Shown here piece after piece: positions 1 to 5,547 of a stretch of 5,633 bases of DNA. The notes under the pieces are model-generated. The model was not told the DNA's origin. It saw nothing but the letters and a program-made list of their open reading frames with translations, and ran no database searches. A program made the translations under genes and the position numbers. How positions within the stretch are numbered: position 1 is the first letter of the stretch; every line of letters begins with the position of its first letter. The DNA is from JAFGIN01 sp050301235. Lineage in GTDB: Bacteria > Fibrobacterota > Chitinivibrionia > Chitinivibrionales > Chitinispirillaceae. The DNA lies in NCBI GenBank assembly GCA_050301235.1, contig JBNKZD010000148.1, positions 1 to 5,633 on the forward strand, given 5' to 3'.

Positions 1-16
1 CTCCTGGATCTCGTTT

Positions 17-156
17 TCAACCTCAACCTCAACCTCAACCTCAACCTCAACCTCAACCTCAACCTCAACCTCAACCTCAACCTCAACCTCAACCTCAACC
101 TCATCCTCAACCTCATCCTCAACCTTAACCTCAACCTCAACCTTAACCTCAACCTC
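17..156. repeat. (CTCAAC)n hexanucleotide microsatellite, about 23 copies
   Basis: The hexamer CTCAAC runs head to tail for about 140 bp. The left part is perfect. From about 100 onward the copies carry single-base changes: CTCATC twice and CTTAAC twice. On the minus strand the unit is GTTGAG, and one frame reads Val-Glu repeats with occasional Lys or Asp, continuing as E-N-E-I-Q-E off the left edge. That frame opens after a TAG at 190-192 and has no convincing start codon. The array could therefore be plain intergenic DNA or the repetitive N-terminal part of a gene lying to the left. It is likely length-variable through replication slippage. The repeat is certain; its role is unknown. Confidence 0.95.
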
Positions 157-409
157 TCTTCCCCTCCCCAAAATCCCCTTGCCTTCCCCCTATACATATA
201 TTATTTCTGTAATGTACACCTTGCAGTTGCATGCTGCCGGATCAAGCAAGTTCAATCGACAACACGATCCCATGCCGACAGTCTGCTGAGTAGTTAAATT
301 TCCGTTCTCAATTACTCCTGGTCGCTTTTGGTTTTGCCGGGAGATGGGTGGAAATGTGGCGATTGCGGCACTTGCAGGGGGTTGATGGAGTGGTAAGATG
401 CATGCAACA
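157..409. other. Intergenic region without a supported gene; C-rich tract and possible RNA structure
   Basis: The left end (about 155-190) is a pyrimidine-rich C/T tract continuing out of the hexamer array. The stretch after it looks less AT-rich than the neighbouring genes. One two-part stem is visible: GCATG (229-233) and GGATC (239-243) can pair with GATCC (266-270) and CATGC (271-275), leaving a 5-nt bulge and a 22-nt loop. A minus-strand frame is open from 495 to 190 but has no ribosome binding site, overlaps the start of the next gene and resembles no family I know. No tRNA, rRNA or known riboswitch consensus was recognised. The region could hold a leader or small RNA ending at the hairpin at 410-436, but this is inference. 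Confidence 0.4.
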
Positions 410-436
410 GGATTGGTTATGTTCCAATCCGTTTTT
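410..436 (+). terminator. Terminator-like hairpin upstream of the secreted-protein gene
   Basis: GGATTGG (410-416) and CCAATCC (424-430) form a perfect 7-bp stem around the 7-nt loop TTATGTT, followed by G and then TTTTT at 432-436. This is the layout of a Rho-independent terminator on the + strand; the minus strand lacks a matching T-run. It lies about 48 nt before the start of the first gene. It may end an upstream transcript, or act as an attenuator if transcription of the gene begins further left. The stem has a moderate GC share, so termination may be partial. Confidence 0.5.
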
Positions 437-468
437 AAGCACCAGATAACTAAATATGGTAGCATAAC

Positions 469-473
469 AAAGG
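469..473 (+). promoter_or_regulatory. Ribosome binding site AAAGG for the first secreted-protein gene
   Basis: AAAGG sits 10 nt before the ATG at 484 and only 4 nt before an in-frame TTG at 478. Spacing and codon type favour the ATG. The TTG start would add Met-Lys and so give the signal peptide a positive charge that the ATG form lacks. The choice is therefore not settled by sequence alone. Confidence 0.5.
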
Positions 474-483
474 TATTTTGAAA

Positions 484-2694
484 ATGCAAGCTCATATAAG
501 CTTTTTACTTGTAATTACAGTTAGTATGGTTGTTTGTTCCCAGGAACTGGATACAGTTTATGCAAATATTGTTGCAGGGGGACCGGAGATGTATCTCGAT
601 CAGGAACCATTTTATGTAAATGATCACAGAATCGCCAGTGCTAATCGCATCTTTAGCAATTTTCCCCGACAATTCTATTTTATGGATACAACAGCCCATA
701 TAGAGTGGACGGAGACAATAAGCGAAACAATAGACGATTATTCTAAAATAGTTGTGCTTTCGGATTGCTCGTATCTGGTCAGGTTTATCAGTGGAACGAG
801 TCTAAGTTCCAATCTTTCATATATTAAAGATCTTAATAGTAATGTTTATTACCCTTTCACGAGAAAAATAAGCGCAAGGGATGATAAGTCGTTCTATGTA
901 CTGGACGCAAATAAGTCTTCTATAACAAACGTTGATACAAATAACACGGTTTTATGGAGCACTATTGTTGACACCAAAATAAGCGAAAATGCAAAAGTTA
1001 TTACAGCTAAAGACAATGGATGCCTGGTTTTAAATTACCCATACTTGAAAAAATATTCCACAGGAGGGAGCCTAGATTGGACTTTGCAGGTACACTCAAA
1101 TAACACAAACGAATATTCTATTACTAATCTGTTGCATGGTGCCAAATTTCCTAATGGAGACTTTTTTATCATTCTTAATGGAGATATTACCGGTGCACAA
1201 TTGTTGCGCATCACCAACGAGGGTAAGATTGTATGGAAAAGGTTATTACAAAGAGGTTCAGACTACGAAAGTTCGGTGTCGAGTTTATCCGCTAAAAACA
1301 ATAGATTCCTACTTTGTGGCTTTATAGGAATTCCGGAACCGGCAGGGTCAACAAATGTGTTCGCAACTCTGGTTGATACATCCGGGAACTTTGTTTGGTA
1401 TTCATATAATTTTATTAAAACAAGAGGCTTTTTTACCTGGGCACTTTATAAAAATGATTCATCATTATTCGTTTTTAGGACTACTAATGCTTCACTTTAT
1501 AAATTCCATAATCCGCCTGTTTTCAATCAATCTTTTCTACCTCTGAAGCCGACTGCTCGTATCGGAGAAGTATACACTGATACAGTAGCTGCAACAGACC
1601 CATTTTCAGGAGATAGAGTTCGTTACTTTTCAATATCCAGTTTACCTGGATTTACTATCGACAGTATGACCGGTATTATACACTGGGTCCCTCCACCGAC
1701 TAATTATGCATCCCGGGAAAAAGTTATGATAATTGCACAGGATCGTTTGAGACAAAACTCGGTGTATGATTATTTCATCACTGTTTCGCCTGGTGAAAAT
1801 TCTCCACCAGTTCTGACAGACATTAAATTGAGTTCGAATGTAATCAGTGAAGGTGACAGTGTTTCCTTGCGTGCAATTGCAAAAGATAATGATAACGACA
1901 GCATTAAAATAGTCTGGTTATTGAATGGCAAAGATACACTCTCAAAGCAGATTGCAATGATGTACCGTAGCAATTATAAAAGTTCCCGTGATTCAATTGT
2001 TGTTTCGATTCTTGATAATAGTGGAAATGAGACCAGAAAACGTGTGCCACTAACAGTACAAAATAAGGCACTGCCACCAGTTCCACTCATAACAACCAAC
2101 TCCCGCTTTCACTTCGGCGACACTATCGCGTGGACATGGGGTGTTAATGGAATTGACCCGGATCTGGATACAAATAATATCTTATTTACAGCACGACTAT
2201 ATCAAACTGGAGTTGTTACACCGAAGTATTTTACATACAGTAATTCCAAACAGCAATTCATTATTCTTAACGATAGCTTGTTATCAAAGATGAATGATAC
2301 ATACTATCCTTTTGAATTTGCTATTGAGGCACATGATTCCCGTTATTCCACAGGGTTTAATAGCACGGTCAAGTTTTTGTTCAAATCGACAGATAGTACC
2401 TTCTCAATCAGTAATTCACCAGCAGAGACTTCTATTCGCATCAACAAGCGAACAGGTGAGTTACTCATCACACTTAAAACTGAGAACGGTATGTCGATGG
2501 GTCCTCTTCATGTAAGCATTTTAAATTTGCAGGGAAAAACGTTACTGGAAAAGAGTTATCGTTCTTTTGATAGAAATTTTGAAGAGAAAACTATATTCCC
2601 ATTAGATTTACGCAAAATAGCTAAAGGAATGCTGATTGCGAGAGTTCACTATAAAGGTAAACTAAAGACTTATGTTATTCAAACGATTATGTAA
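484..2694 (+). CDS. Secreted beta-propeller/Ig-like multidomain protein with T9SS-type C-terminal sorting domain
   Basis: This 736-residue protein is predicted to be exported and held at the cell surface or released; no catalytic motif was seen. Residues 1 to about 20 form a hydrophobic signal peptide ending near V-V-C-S-Q; the Cys lacks a good lipobox. Residues ~25-335 look like a beta-propeller or PQQ-like repeat region, with a recurring strand motif ending in Trp at W75, W158, W199, W251 and W305, often after D/N-x-x-G. Residues ~343-434 resemble a He_PIG/cadherin-like domain (N-P-P-V-F, then T-G-I-I-H-W-V-P). Two further beta-sandwich-like segments lie at ~440-525 and ~530-634. Residues ~648-736 match the T9SS sorting-domain pattern (I-L-N-L-Q-G-K, then a K-G-M-L-I-A-R-V-like strand and a terminal K-x-Y-V-I strand). 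The start is ATG 484; TTG 478 would add two residues including a Lys. The gene overlaps the next, a shorter paralogue, by 23 nt, so they are probably cotranscribed. Substrate or partner is unknown. Family-level calls are by eye. Confidence 0.85.
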   Translation: MQAHISFLLVITVSMVVCSQELDTVYANIVAGGPEMYLDQEPFYVNDHRIASANRIFSNFPRQFYFMDTTAHIEWTETISETIDDYSKIVVLSDCSYLVRFISGTSLSSNLSYIKDLNSNVYYPFTRKISARDDKSFYVLDANKSSITNVDTNNTVLWSTIVDTKISENAKVITAKDNGCLVLNYPYLKKYSTGGSLDWTLQVHSNNTNEYSITNLLHGAKFPNGDFFIILNGDITGAQLLRITNEGKIVWKRLLQRGSDYESSVSSLSAKNNRFLLCGFIGIPEPAGSTNVFATLVDTSGNFVWYSYNFIKTRGFFTWALYKNDSSLFVFRTTNASLYKFHNPPVFNQSFLPLKPTARIGEVYTDTVAATDPFSGDRVRYFSISSLPGFTIDSMTGIIHWVPPPTNYASREKVMIIAQDRLRQNSVYDYFITVSPGENSPPVLTDIKLSSNVISEGDSVSLRAIAKDNDNDSIKIVWLLNGKDTLSKQIAMMYRSNYKSSRDSIVVSILDNSGNETRKRVPLTVQNKALPPVPLITTNSRFHFGDTIAWTWGVNGIDPDLDTNNILFTARLYQTGVVTPKYFTYSNSKQQFIILNDSLLSKMNDTYYPFEFAIEAHDSRYSTGFNSTVKFLFKSTDSTFSISNSPAETSIRINKRTGELLITLKTENGMSMGPLHVSILNLQGKTLLEKSYRSFDRNFEEKTIFPLDLRKIAKGMLIARVHYKGKLKTYVIQTIM

Positions 2695-4297
2695 ATATCT
2701 TCCTGGAATTATACATCTCATTAGCAGAATTGTAGCTTATTTAATGGTTATATGTGTAACTGGTAGTATTGCCGCAGATATATACGCTCCTGAAGGCCAT
2801 CGTCTTGACCTTTTCAATTACAAATACTACATTGCAAGTGATCTTTTTAATCCATTCAAGAATATTTCTGCTGCATCTTATCCCGTGCAAATTGAATCAC
2901 AGAGTGATGGGTACTTACTTTATGGTAGTGAAAATCAAATAATTAAATTTGATAAGAATTGGGACATCGCTTGGATCAGAAAAATGCAATCGAATTTTGG
3001 AATTATGCGCACATTTTCAGATGGGTCGATCCTACTGCCACTTCCAACACTTAGGAGTACTAATGGAGAACAGCAATACGTGTCGTATCAGATTTTGGAC
3101 ATGAATGGAAATTATTTATCAGGAAAGACATATTGGATTGACCAAACCCGCCAGGCCCGTTTTAATGTGGTATCACTGGAAACCGATGGGGATTCAGTGT
3201 TTTATTCTGGGGTTGCAACAGGAGAGCATTGGTATTCCGATAAAAAGTATGCAGTATGGAAATGCAATCATTCATTAGATACTATCTGGACTAAACAAAT
3301 TGATGTAAGTGACATTAGTTTTATAAATAAATGTAAATCAGGTAATATTCTGGTTGGGGCGATTGATTCATTAAAAAAGCCAATGAACATTTTGCTTGAT
3401 GCTAATGGGAATGTTATCTGGAGCTTTATCTTAGACTCAGCAGCTATAACGGGGAAATGGGTGGATGGCTTAGAACTTGAGGATGGAAGTTATATTGTAG
3501 TTGGTTTTTCTGATTGCATGATAATTGCTCACATTTCAAATGATGGAAGATTGATAAACTTTAAACAAAATCAACTGGTAACAGGAGCTTATGGCAAACT
3601 GATGCAATTACATAACAAATTTATATTTTATGATCCAGGTACTACAGTTGAATTTGACGTTACATTGAGTAGCTTACGCACCAGTCAAATGTGGATTAAT
3701 GACCCAGTCATTCCTTCTCGTTCTTTTTTTTCTCCATTTTTCATGTGCAGGAAAATTGATAGTGATTCGCTGATCTGCTTTGGCTCTTATAATGGAAACT
3801 ATATTTCTGCAAGTGTTGGAGAGAATTTACCTCCACAAATAGTGTGGAACCACCCCACAATCAATATCCAGCCTGGACAAGTGTACATTGATACTATAAA
3901 GTTCATCGATAGTTTTCCAGGTGATACGGTCAGGTATACTCTTATTAATAAGCAAAACGCACCCATAATATTTGATACCCTTTCAGGTATTTTATCCTGT
4001 GTTCCATTCAGCAAGGATACGGGAAATTACTCTATAGAAATTGTTGCTAGAGACGAACGTTTCCAGGCTGATACGGTTCAGTTTACTCTGGTTATCGGGA
4101 CTGACGCAGTAAAAACTGTCCGACCCAAAGACCTTTATTCTCTATCGCCGACAAAAAATCCAACAATGGTTATACATTTTAAACAAGAAATAAAAACCAA
4201 TCAGGCAATTGATCTTCTAGGTCGAGAAATACGTTCAATACCAGGACAAGCGTATAGAGCGAAGGCGGCTTCAGGAGTATTCGTTAATAAGCGATGA
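2672..4297 (+). CDS. Secreted beta-propeller/He_PIG protein, paralogue of the upstream gene, with frameshift-truncated sorting domain
   Basis: The 541-residue product starts with a long export signal: basic n-region (K4, R5, K8, R19), hydrophobic core I20-G31 and likely cleavage at S-I-A-A near residue 35. ATG 2672 lies inside the end of the upstream gene (23-nt overlap), suggesting translational coupling; a later Met (codon 25) would destroy the signal peptide. Residues ~40-380 are propeller-like, with Trp-ending strands at W101, W206 and W250 similar to the upstream protein. Residues ~387-477 form a He_PIG/cadherin-like domain (P-P-Q-I-V-W, G-Q-V-Y-I-D-T-I, D-T-L-S-G-I-L). From ~488 a T9SS-type sorting domain begins (L-Y-S-L-S-P, then I-D-L-L-G-R-E-I), but the frame ends abruptly in A-S-G-V-F-V-N-K-R. 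The expected last strands are readable in another frame up to 4337, so a small indel near 4277-4281 probably truncated the protein. As it stands, secretion through the type IX system may be impaired. The function beyond surface or extracellular localisation is unknown. Confidence 0.8.
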   Translation: MLFKRLCKYLPGIIHLISRIVAYLMVICVTGSIAADIYAPEGHRLDLFNYKYYIASDLFNPFKNISAASYPVQIESQSDGYLLYGSENQIIKFDKNWDIAWIRKMQSNFGIMRTFSDGSILLPLPTLRSTNGEQQYVSYQILDMNGNYLSGKTYWIDQTRQARFNVVSLETDGDSVFYSGVATGEHWYSDKKYAVWKCNHSLDTIWTKQIDVSDISFINKCKSGNILVGAIDSLKKPMNILLDANGNVIWSFILDSAAITGKWVDGLELEDGSYIVVGFSDCMIIAHISNDGRLINFKQNQLVTGAYGKLMQLHNKFIFYDPGTTVEFDVTLSSLRTSQMWINDPVIPSRSFFSPFFMCRKIDSDSLICFGSYNGNYISASVGENLPPQIVWNHPTINIQPGQVYIDTIKFIDSFPGDTVRYTLINKQNAPIIFDTLSGILSCVPFSKDTGNYSIEIVARDERFQADTVQFTLVIGTDAVKTVRPKDLYSLSPTKNPTMVIHFKQEIKTNQAIDLLGREIRSIPGQAYRAKAASGVFVNKR

Positions 4298-4337
4298 CAA
4301 TTCCCATGTTGTTTTAGGTTCGTTTACTAAGATTTAA
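4278..4337 (+). pseudogene. Out-of-frame remnant of the sorting-domain C-terminus of the preceding gene
   Basis: From 4278, in a different frame from the preceding gene, the sequence reads Y-S-L-I-S-D-D-N-S-H-V-V-L-G-S-F-T-K-I followed by TAA at 4335-4337. Joined after S-G-V of the upstream frame it gives S-G-V-Y-S-L-I and a final V-V-L-G-S-F-T-K-I. That is the usual shape of the last two strands of a T9SS sorting domain, and it lines up with the intact end of the neighbouring paralogue. A 2-nt loss from an original TATAT at about 4277-4281 would explain it. A sequencing or assembly error is equally possible. The frame assignment is observed; the common origin is inferred. Confidence 0.5.
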
Positions 4338-4384
4338 CCAACAGTTTGTCACAATCAGTTAAAGGATCTTATTCTCGCGATACC

Positions 4385-4391
4385 AAAGGAG
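4385..4391 (+). promoter_or_regulatory. Shine-Dalgarno-like AAAGGAG before the helical-protein gene
   Basis: AAAGGAG is the strongest ribosome-binding motif in this gap, but its spacing to the ATG at 4410 is 18 nt, longer than normal. An in-frame ATT at 4401 would be spaced 9 nt from it. A second AAAGG at 4361-4365 is 5 nt from an in-frame ATT at 4371. The unusual spacing leaves the start of the following gene open. Confidence 0.4.
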
Positions 4392-4409
4392 AAATTTGCG
4401 ATTCTTAAT

Positions 4410-5102
4410 ATGCCCACGGAAGAGGCGGTGCAGGAAGGGTGGCGTGTAACCACACTTGTTGAGAAGTATAATCAGGAGTTGCGGAAATCGGATATCAAGC
4501 CAGAGCTGCTCGACACTGTCGGCTTAAGAACTGGTGCGCTTGCGTATGCGGTTTCATTGATGGATTCACATGTTAAACTTACGTTTACTCACAAAGAACA
4601 GTTCCAAAAACTCAAAACTGAAGGGTATGCATTGCGCAGAAAACTAGTCGAAGATTTTGAGTATATTTTCCGTTCACAAACGGAGGTACTTGATTCAATC
4701 GGACGTATCAAGGAAGGTAAGGGTGATCTGGACATGGTTAGAGATCTCTATTCCCTCTTTCTCCTTGCCAATGAGTATAAACAACGGCTTATGGACGCTC
4801 ACTTTGATTTTGAAGTCGTAGCACAACTTAATACACTGTATCTGGAACTCTCTTCAATGACAGCTTTAATGGATATTGATCCGGAAAAAGTTGAAGCATC
4901 AAAAATTCTGATGGCCAAATCCTGGACATACCTGTGGGAAGCTCTGGTAGAAGTCTATGCTGCAGGACGTTTTGTATTCAGTAACGACCCAGCCACCAAA
5001 GAGCTTTTCTACATCGATTACCGGCAGGAACTTGCCAAACGGCGTTCCTCATCTACTGAGGAAAGTACTGTCGAAGCACAAGCAGCTGCAACTCCAGCCT
5101 GA
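4410..5102 (+). CDS. Hypothetical helical protein, probably cytoplasmic
   Basis: I do not recognise this family. The 230-residue product has no signal peptide or long hydrophobic segment and is rich in Leu, Glu, Lys and Ala with few Pro or Gly, so it is probably an all-helical bundle or partly coiled-coil protein. Visible features are an early T-T-L-V-E-K-Y-N-Q-E-L helix, a long central charged helix (residues ~60-95, H-K-E-Q-F-Q-K-L-K), a turn at G-K-G-D-L-D, a second helical half with L-F-L-L-A-N-E-Y-K-Q-R-L, and a Ser/Thr/Glu/Ala-rich disordered tail from about residue 211. No Cys or catalytic signature stands out. ATG 4410 is the only standard start nearby, but the frame is open back to the TAA at 4335-4337 and those 24 codons look coding (Q-L-K-D-L-I-L-A-I-P-K-E-K-F-A-I-L-N). 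A non-canonical start such as ATT, or a sequence error, may hide the true N-terminus. The gene ends 10 nt before a strong terminator and appears unrelated to the secreted pair upstream. Confidence 0.8.
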   Translation: MPTEEAVQEGWRVTTLVEKYNQELRKSDIKPELLDTVGLRTGALAYAVSLMDSHVKLTFTHKEQFQKLKTEGYALRRKLVEDFEYIFRSQTEVLDSIGRIKEGKGDLDMVRDLYSLFLLANEYKQRLMDAHFDFEVVAQLNTLYLELSSMTALMDIDPEKVEASKILMAKSWTYLWEALVEVYAAGRFVFSNDPATKELFYIDYRQELAKRRSSSTEESTVEAQAAATPA

Positions 5103-5112
5103 TTATCCAGAA

Positions 5113-5146
5113 GGGGTGCTCCATTTTGGAGCATCCCACCTGTTTT
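5113..5146 (+). terminator. Rho-independent terminator of the helical-protein gene
   Basis: GGGGTGCTCC (5113-5122) pairs with GGAGCATCCC (5128-5137) around the 5-nt loop ATTTT. This gives ten pairs, one of them a G-T wobble. ACCTG follows, then TTTT at 5143-5146. The stem begins 10 nt after the TGA at 5100-5102. The T-run is short and offset, but the stem is strong. It separates the gene from the repeat array that starts 4 nt later. Confidence 0.75.
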
Positions 5147-5150
5147 AAAA

Positions 5151-5414
5151 GGATCATTTCATCTTGCACAGGGGATCATTTCATCTTGCACCGGGGATCA
5201 TTTCATTTTGCACGAGGGATCATTTCATCTTTCACAAGGGATCATTTCATCTTTCACAGGGGATCATTTCATCTTTCACAGGGGATCATTTCATCTTTCA
5301 CAAGGGATCATTTCATCTTTCACAAGGGATCATTTCATCTTTCACAAGGGATCATTTCATCTTTCACAAGGGATCATTTCATCTTTCACAAGGGATCATT
5401 ACAGCTTGCTCAGG
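5151..5414. repeat. Tandem array of twelve 22-bp direct repeats (iteron-like), plus a partial thirteenth
   Basis: Units start exactly every 22 bp at 5151, 5173, 5195 and so on to 5393, and a partial unit starts at 5415. Each full unit begins GGATCATT, and all but the last continue TCAT and end in a CAC-containing block followed by two or three purines. Every full unit holds a GATC. Units 4 and 7-11 are identical, and 5 and 6 are identical to each other with one change. Units 1-3 carry TTGCAC instead of TTTCAC, and unit 12 is the most diverged. Diverged edges with a homogeneous core suggest expansion from within. There are no spacers, so this is not CRISPR. Because 22 is not a multiple of 3, open frames here arise from the repeat and are not genes. 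The period is near two helical turns, which would place bound protein on one face of the DNA. Candidate roles are iterons, transposase-binding sites or a partition-type site; none is shown. Confidence 0.95.
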
Positions 5415-5450
5415 GGATAAGTTCAACATATATCACAATTTTACCATAAT
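5406..5450 (+). promoter_or_regulatory. AT-rich spacer with weak promoter-like boxes
   Basis: TTGCTC (5406-5411) and TATATC (5429-5434) are separated by 17 nt, and a second weak pair is TTCAAC (5422-5427) with CATAAT (5445-5450), also 17 nt apart. Both are imperfect matches to a sigma70-type promoter and could drive the gene starting at 5531. The AT-rich tract continues to about 5480. It directly follows the repeat array, so it could also be a DNA-unwinding region if the array were a replication origin. This is inference from weak matches. Confidence 0.25.
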
Positions 5451-5485
5451 AAAGACTCCAAATAATAATCCATAAAAGAGTGCGC

Positions 5486-5547
5486 TACGGGAGGTTTGAA
5501 CACAAATTCTGACGACAGGAAGAATTTATCGTGTCAAACCTTCCGTA
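5486..5547 (+). promoter_or_regulatory. Long imperfect hairpin covering the ribosome binding site and GTG start
   Basis: TACGGGAGGTTTGAACAC (5486-5503) pairs with GTGTCAAACCTTCCGTA (5531-5547) in 17 pairs, with one bulged A (5499) and one G-T wobble. Inside it AAATTCT (5504-5510) pairs perfectly with AGAATTT (5521-5527). The ATC at 5528-5530 is bulged out, and a 10-nt loop, GACGACAGGA, closes the structure. The GTG start at 5531 is base-paired, and the Shine-Dalgarno motif lies half in the loop and half in the inner stem. As RNA this could hold back translation; as DNA it could be an inverted-repeat operator or an end-like element. There is no T-run, so it is not an ordinary terminator. Confidence 0.65.
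5517..5523 (+). promoter_or_regulatory. Ribosome binding site AGGAAGA for the partial right-edge gene
   Basis: AGGAAGA lies 7 nt before the GTG at 5531, an ideal spacing. It is the main support for choosing this start and for calling the otherwise very short open frame a gene. Part of it is sequestered in the hairpin at 5486-5547. Confidence 0.5.

Noticed and set aside
190..495. Minus-strand open frame of about 100 codons
   Set aside because: It has no ribosome binding site, overlaps the start of the secreted-protein gene, contains the terminator-like hairpin and has no recognisable family features.
518..545. Lipoprotein signal in the first secreted protein (Cys near residue 18)
   Set aside because: The residues before the Cys are Met-Val-Val, not a lipobox of the L-[AS]-[GA]-C kind; a standard signal peptidase I site fits better.
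505..4014. Short open frames on both strands inside the two secreted-protein genes
   Set aside because: They are frame shadows of the long genes, with no ribosome binding sites or family features.
5151..5414. CRISPR array
   Set aside because: The repeats abut directly at 22-bp spacing with no unique spacers, and no cas gene is present.
5126..5475. Overlapping + strand open frames encoding a repeated peptide with S-F-H-L-S-Q-G-I-I-S
   Set aside because: They are a product of the 22-bp array. Since 22 is not a multiple of 3, the same peptide cycles through all three frames. None has a proper start, and they overlap the terminator hairpin.
5485..5494. CTACGGGAGG resembling the conserved 16S rRNA primer-site motif
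   Set aside because: The flanking sequence does not continue as 16S rRNA; the match is only ten bases and is part of the hairpin arm.
5504..5540. Hammerhead-like ribozyme core, from CTGACGA at 5509-5515 matching CUGANGA
   Set aside because: There is no GAAA segment or stem II in the right place, and the surrounding bases pair with each other in the simpler hairpin.
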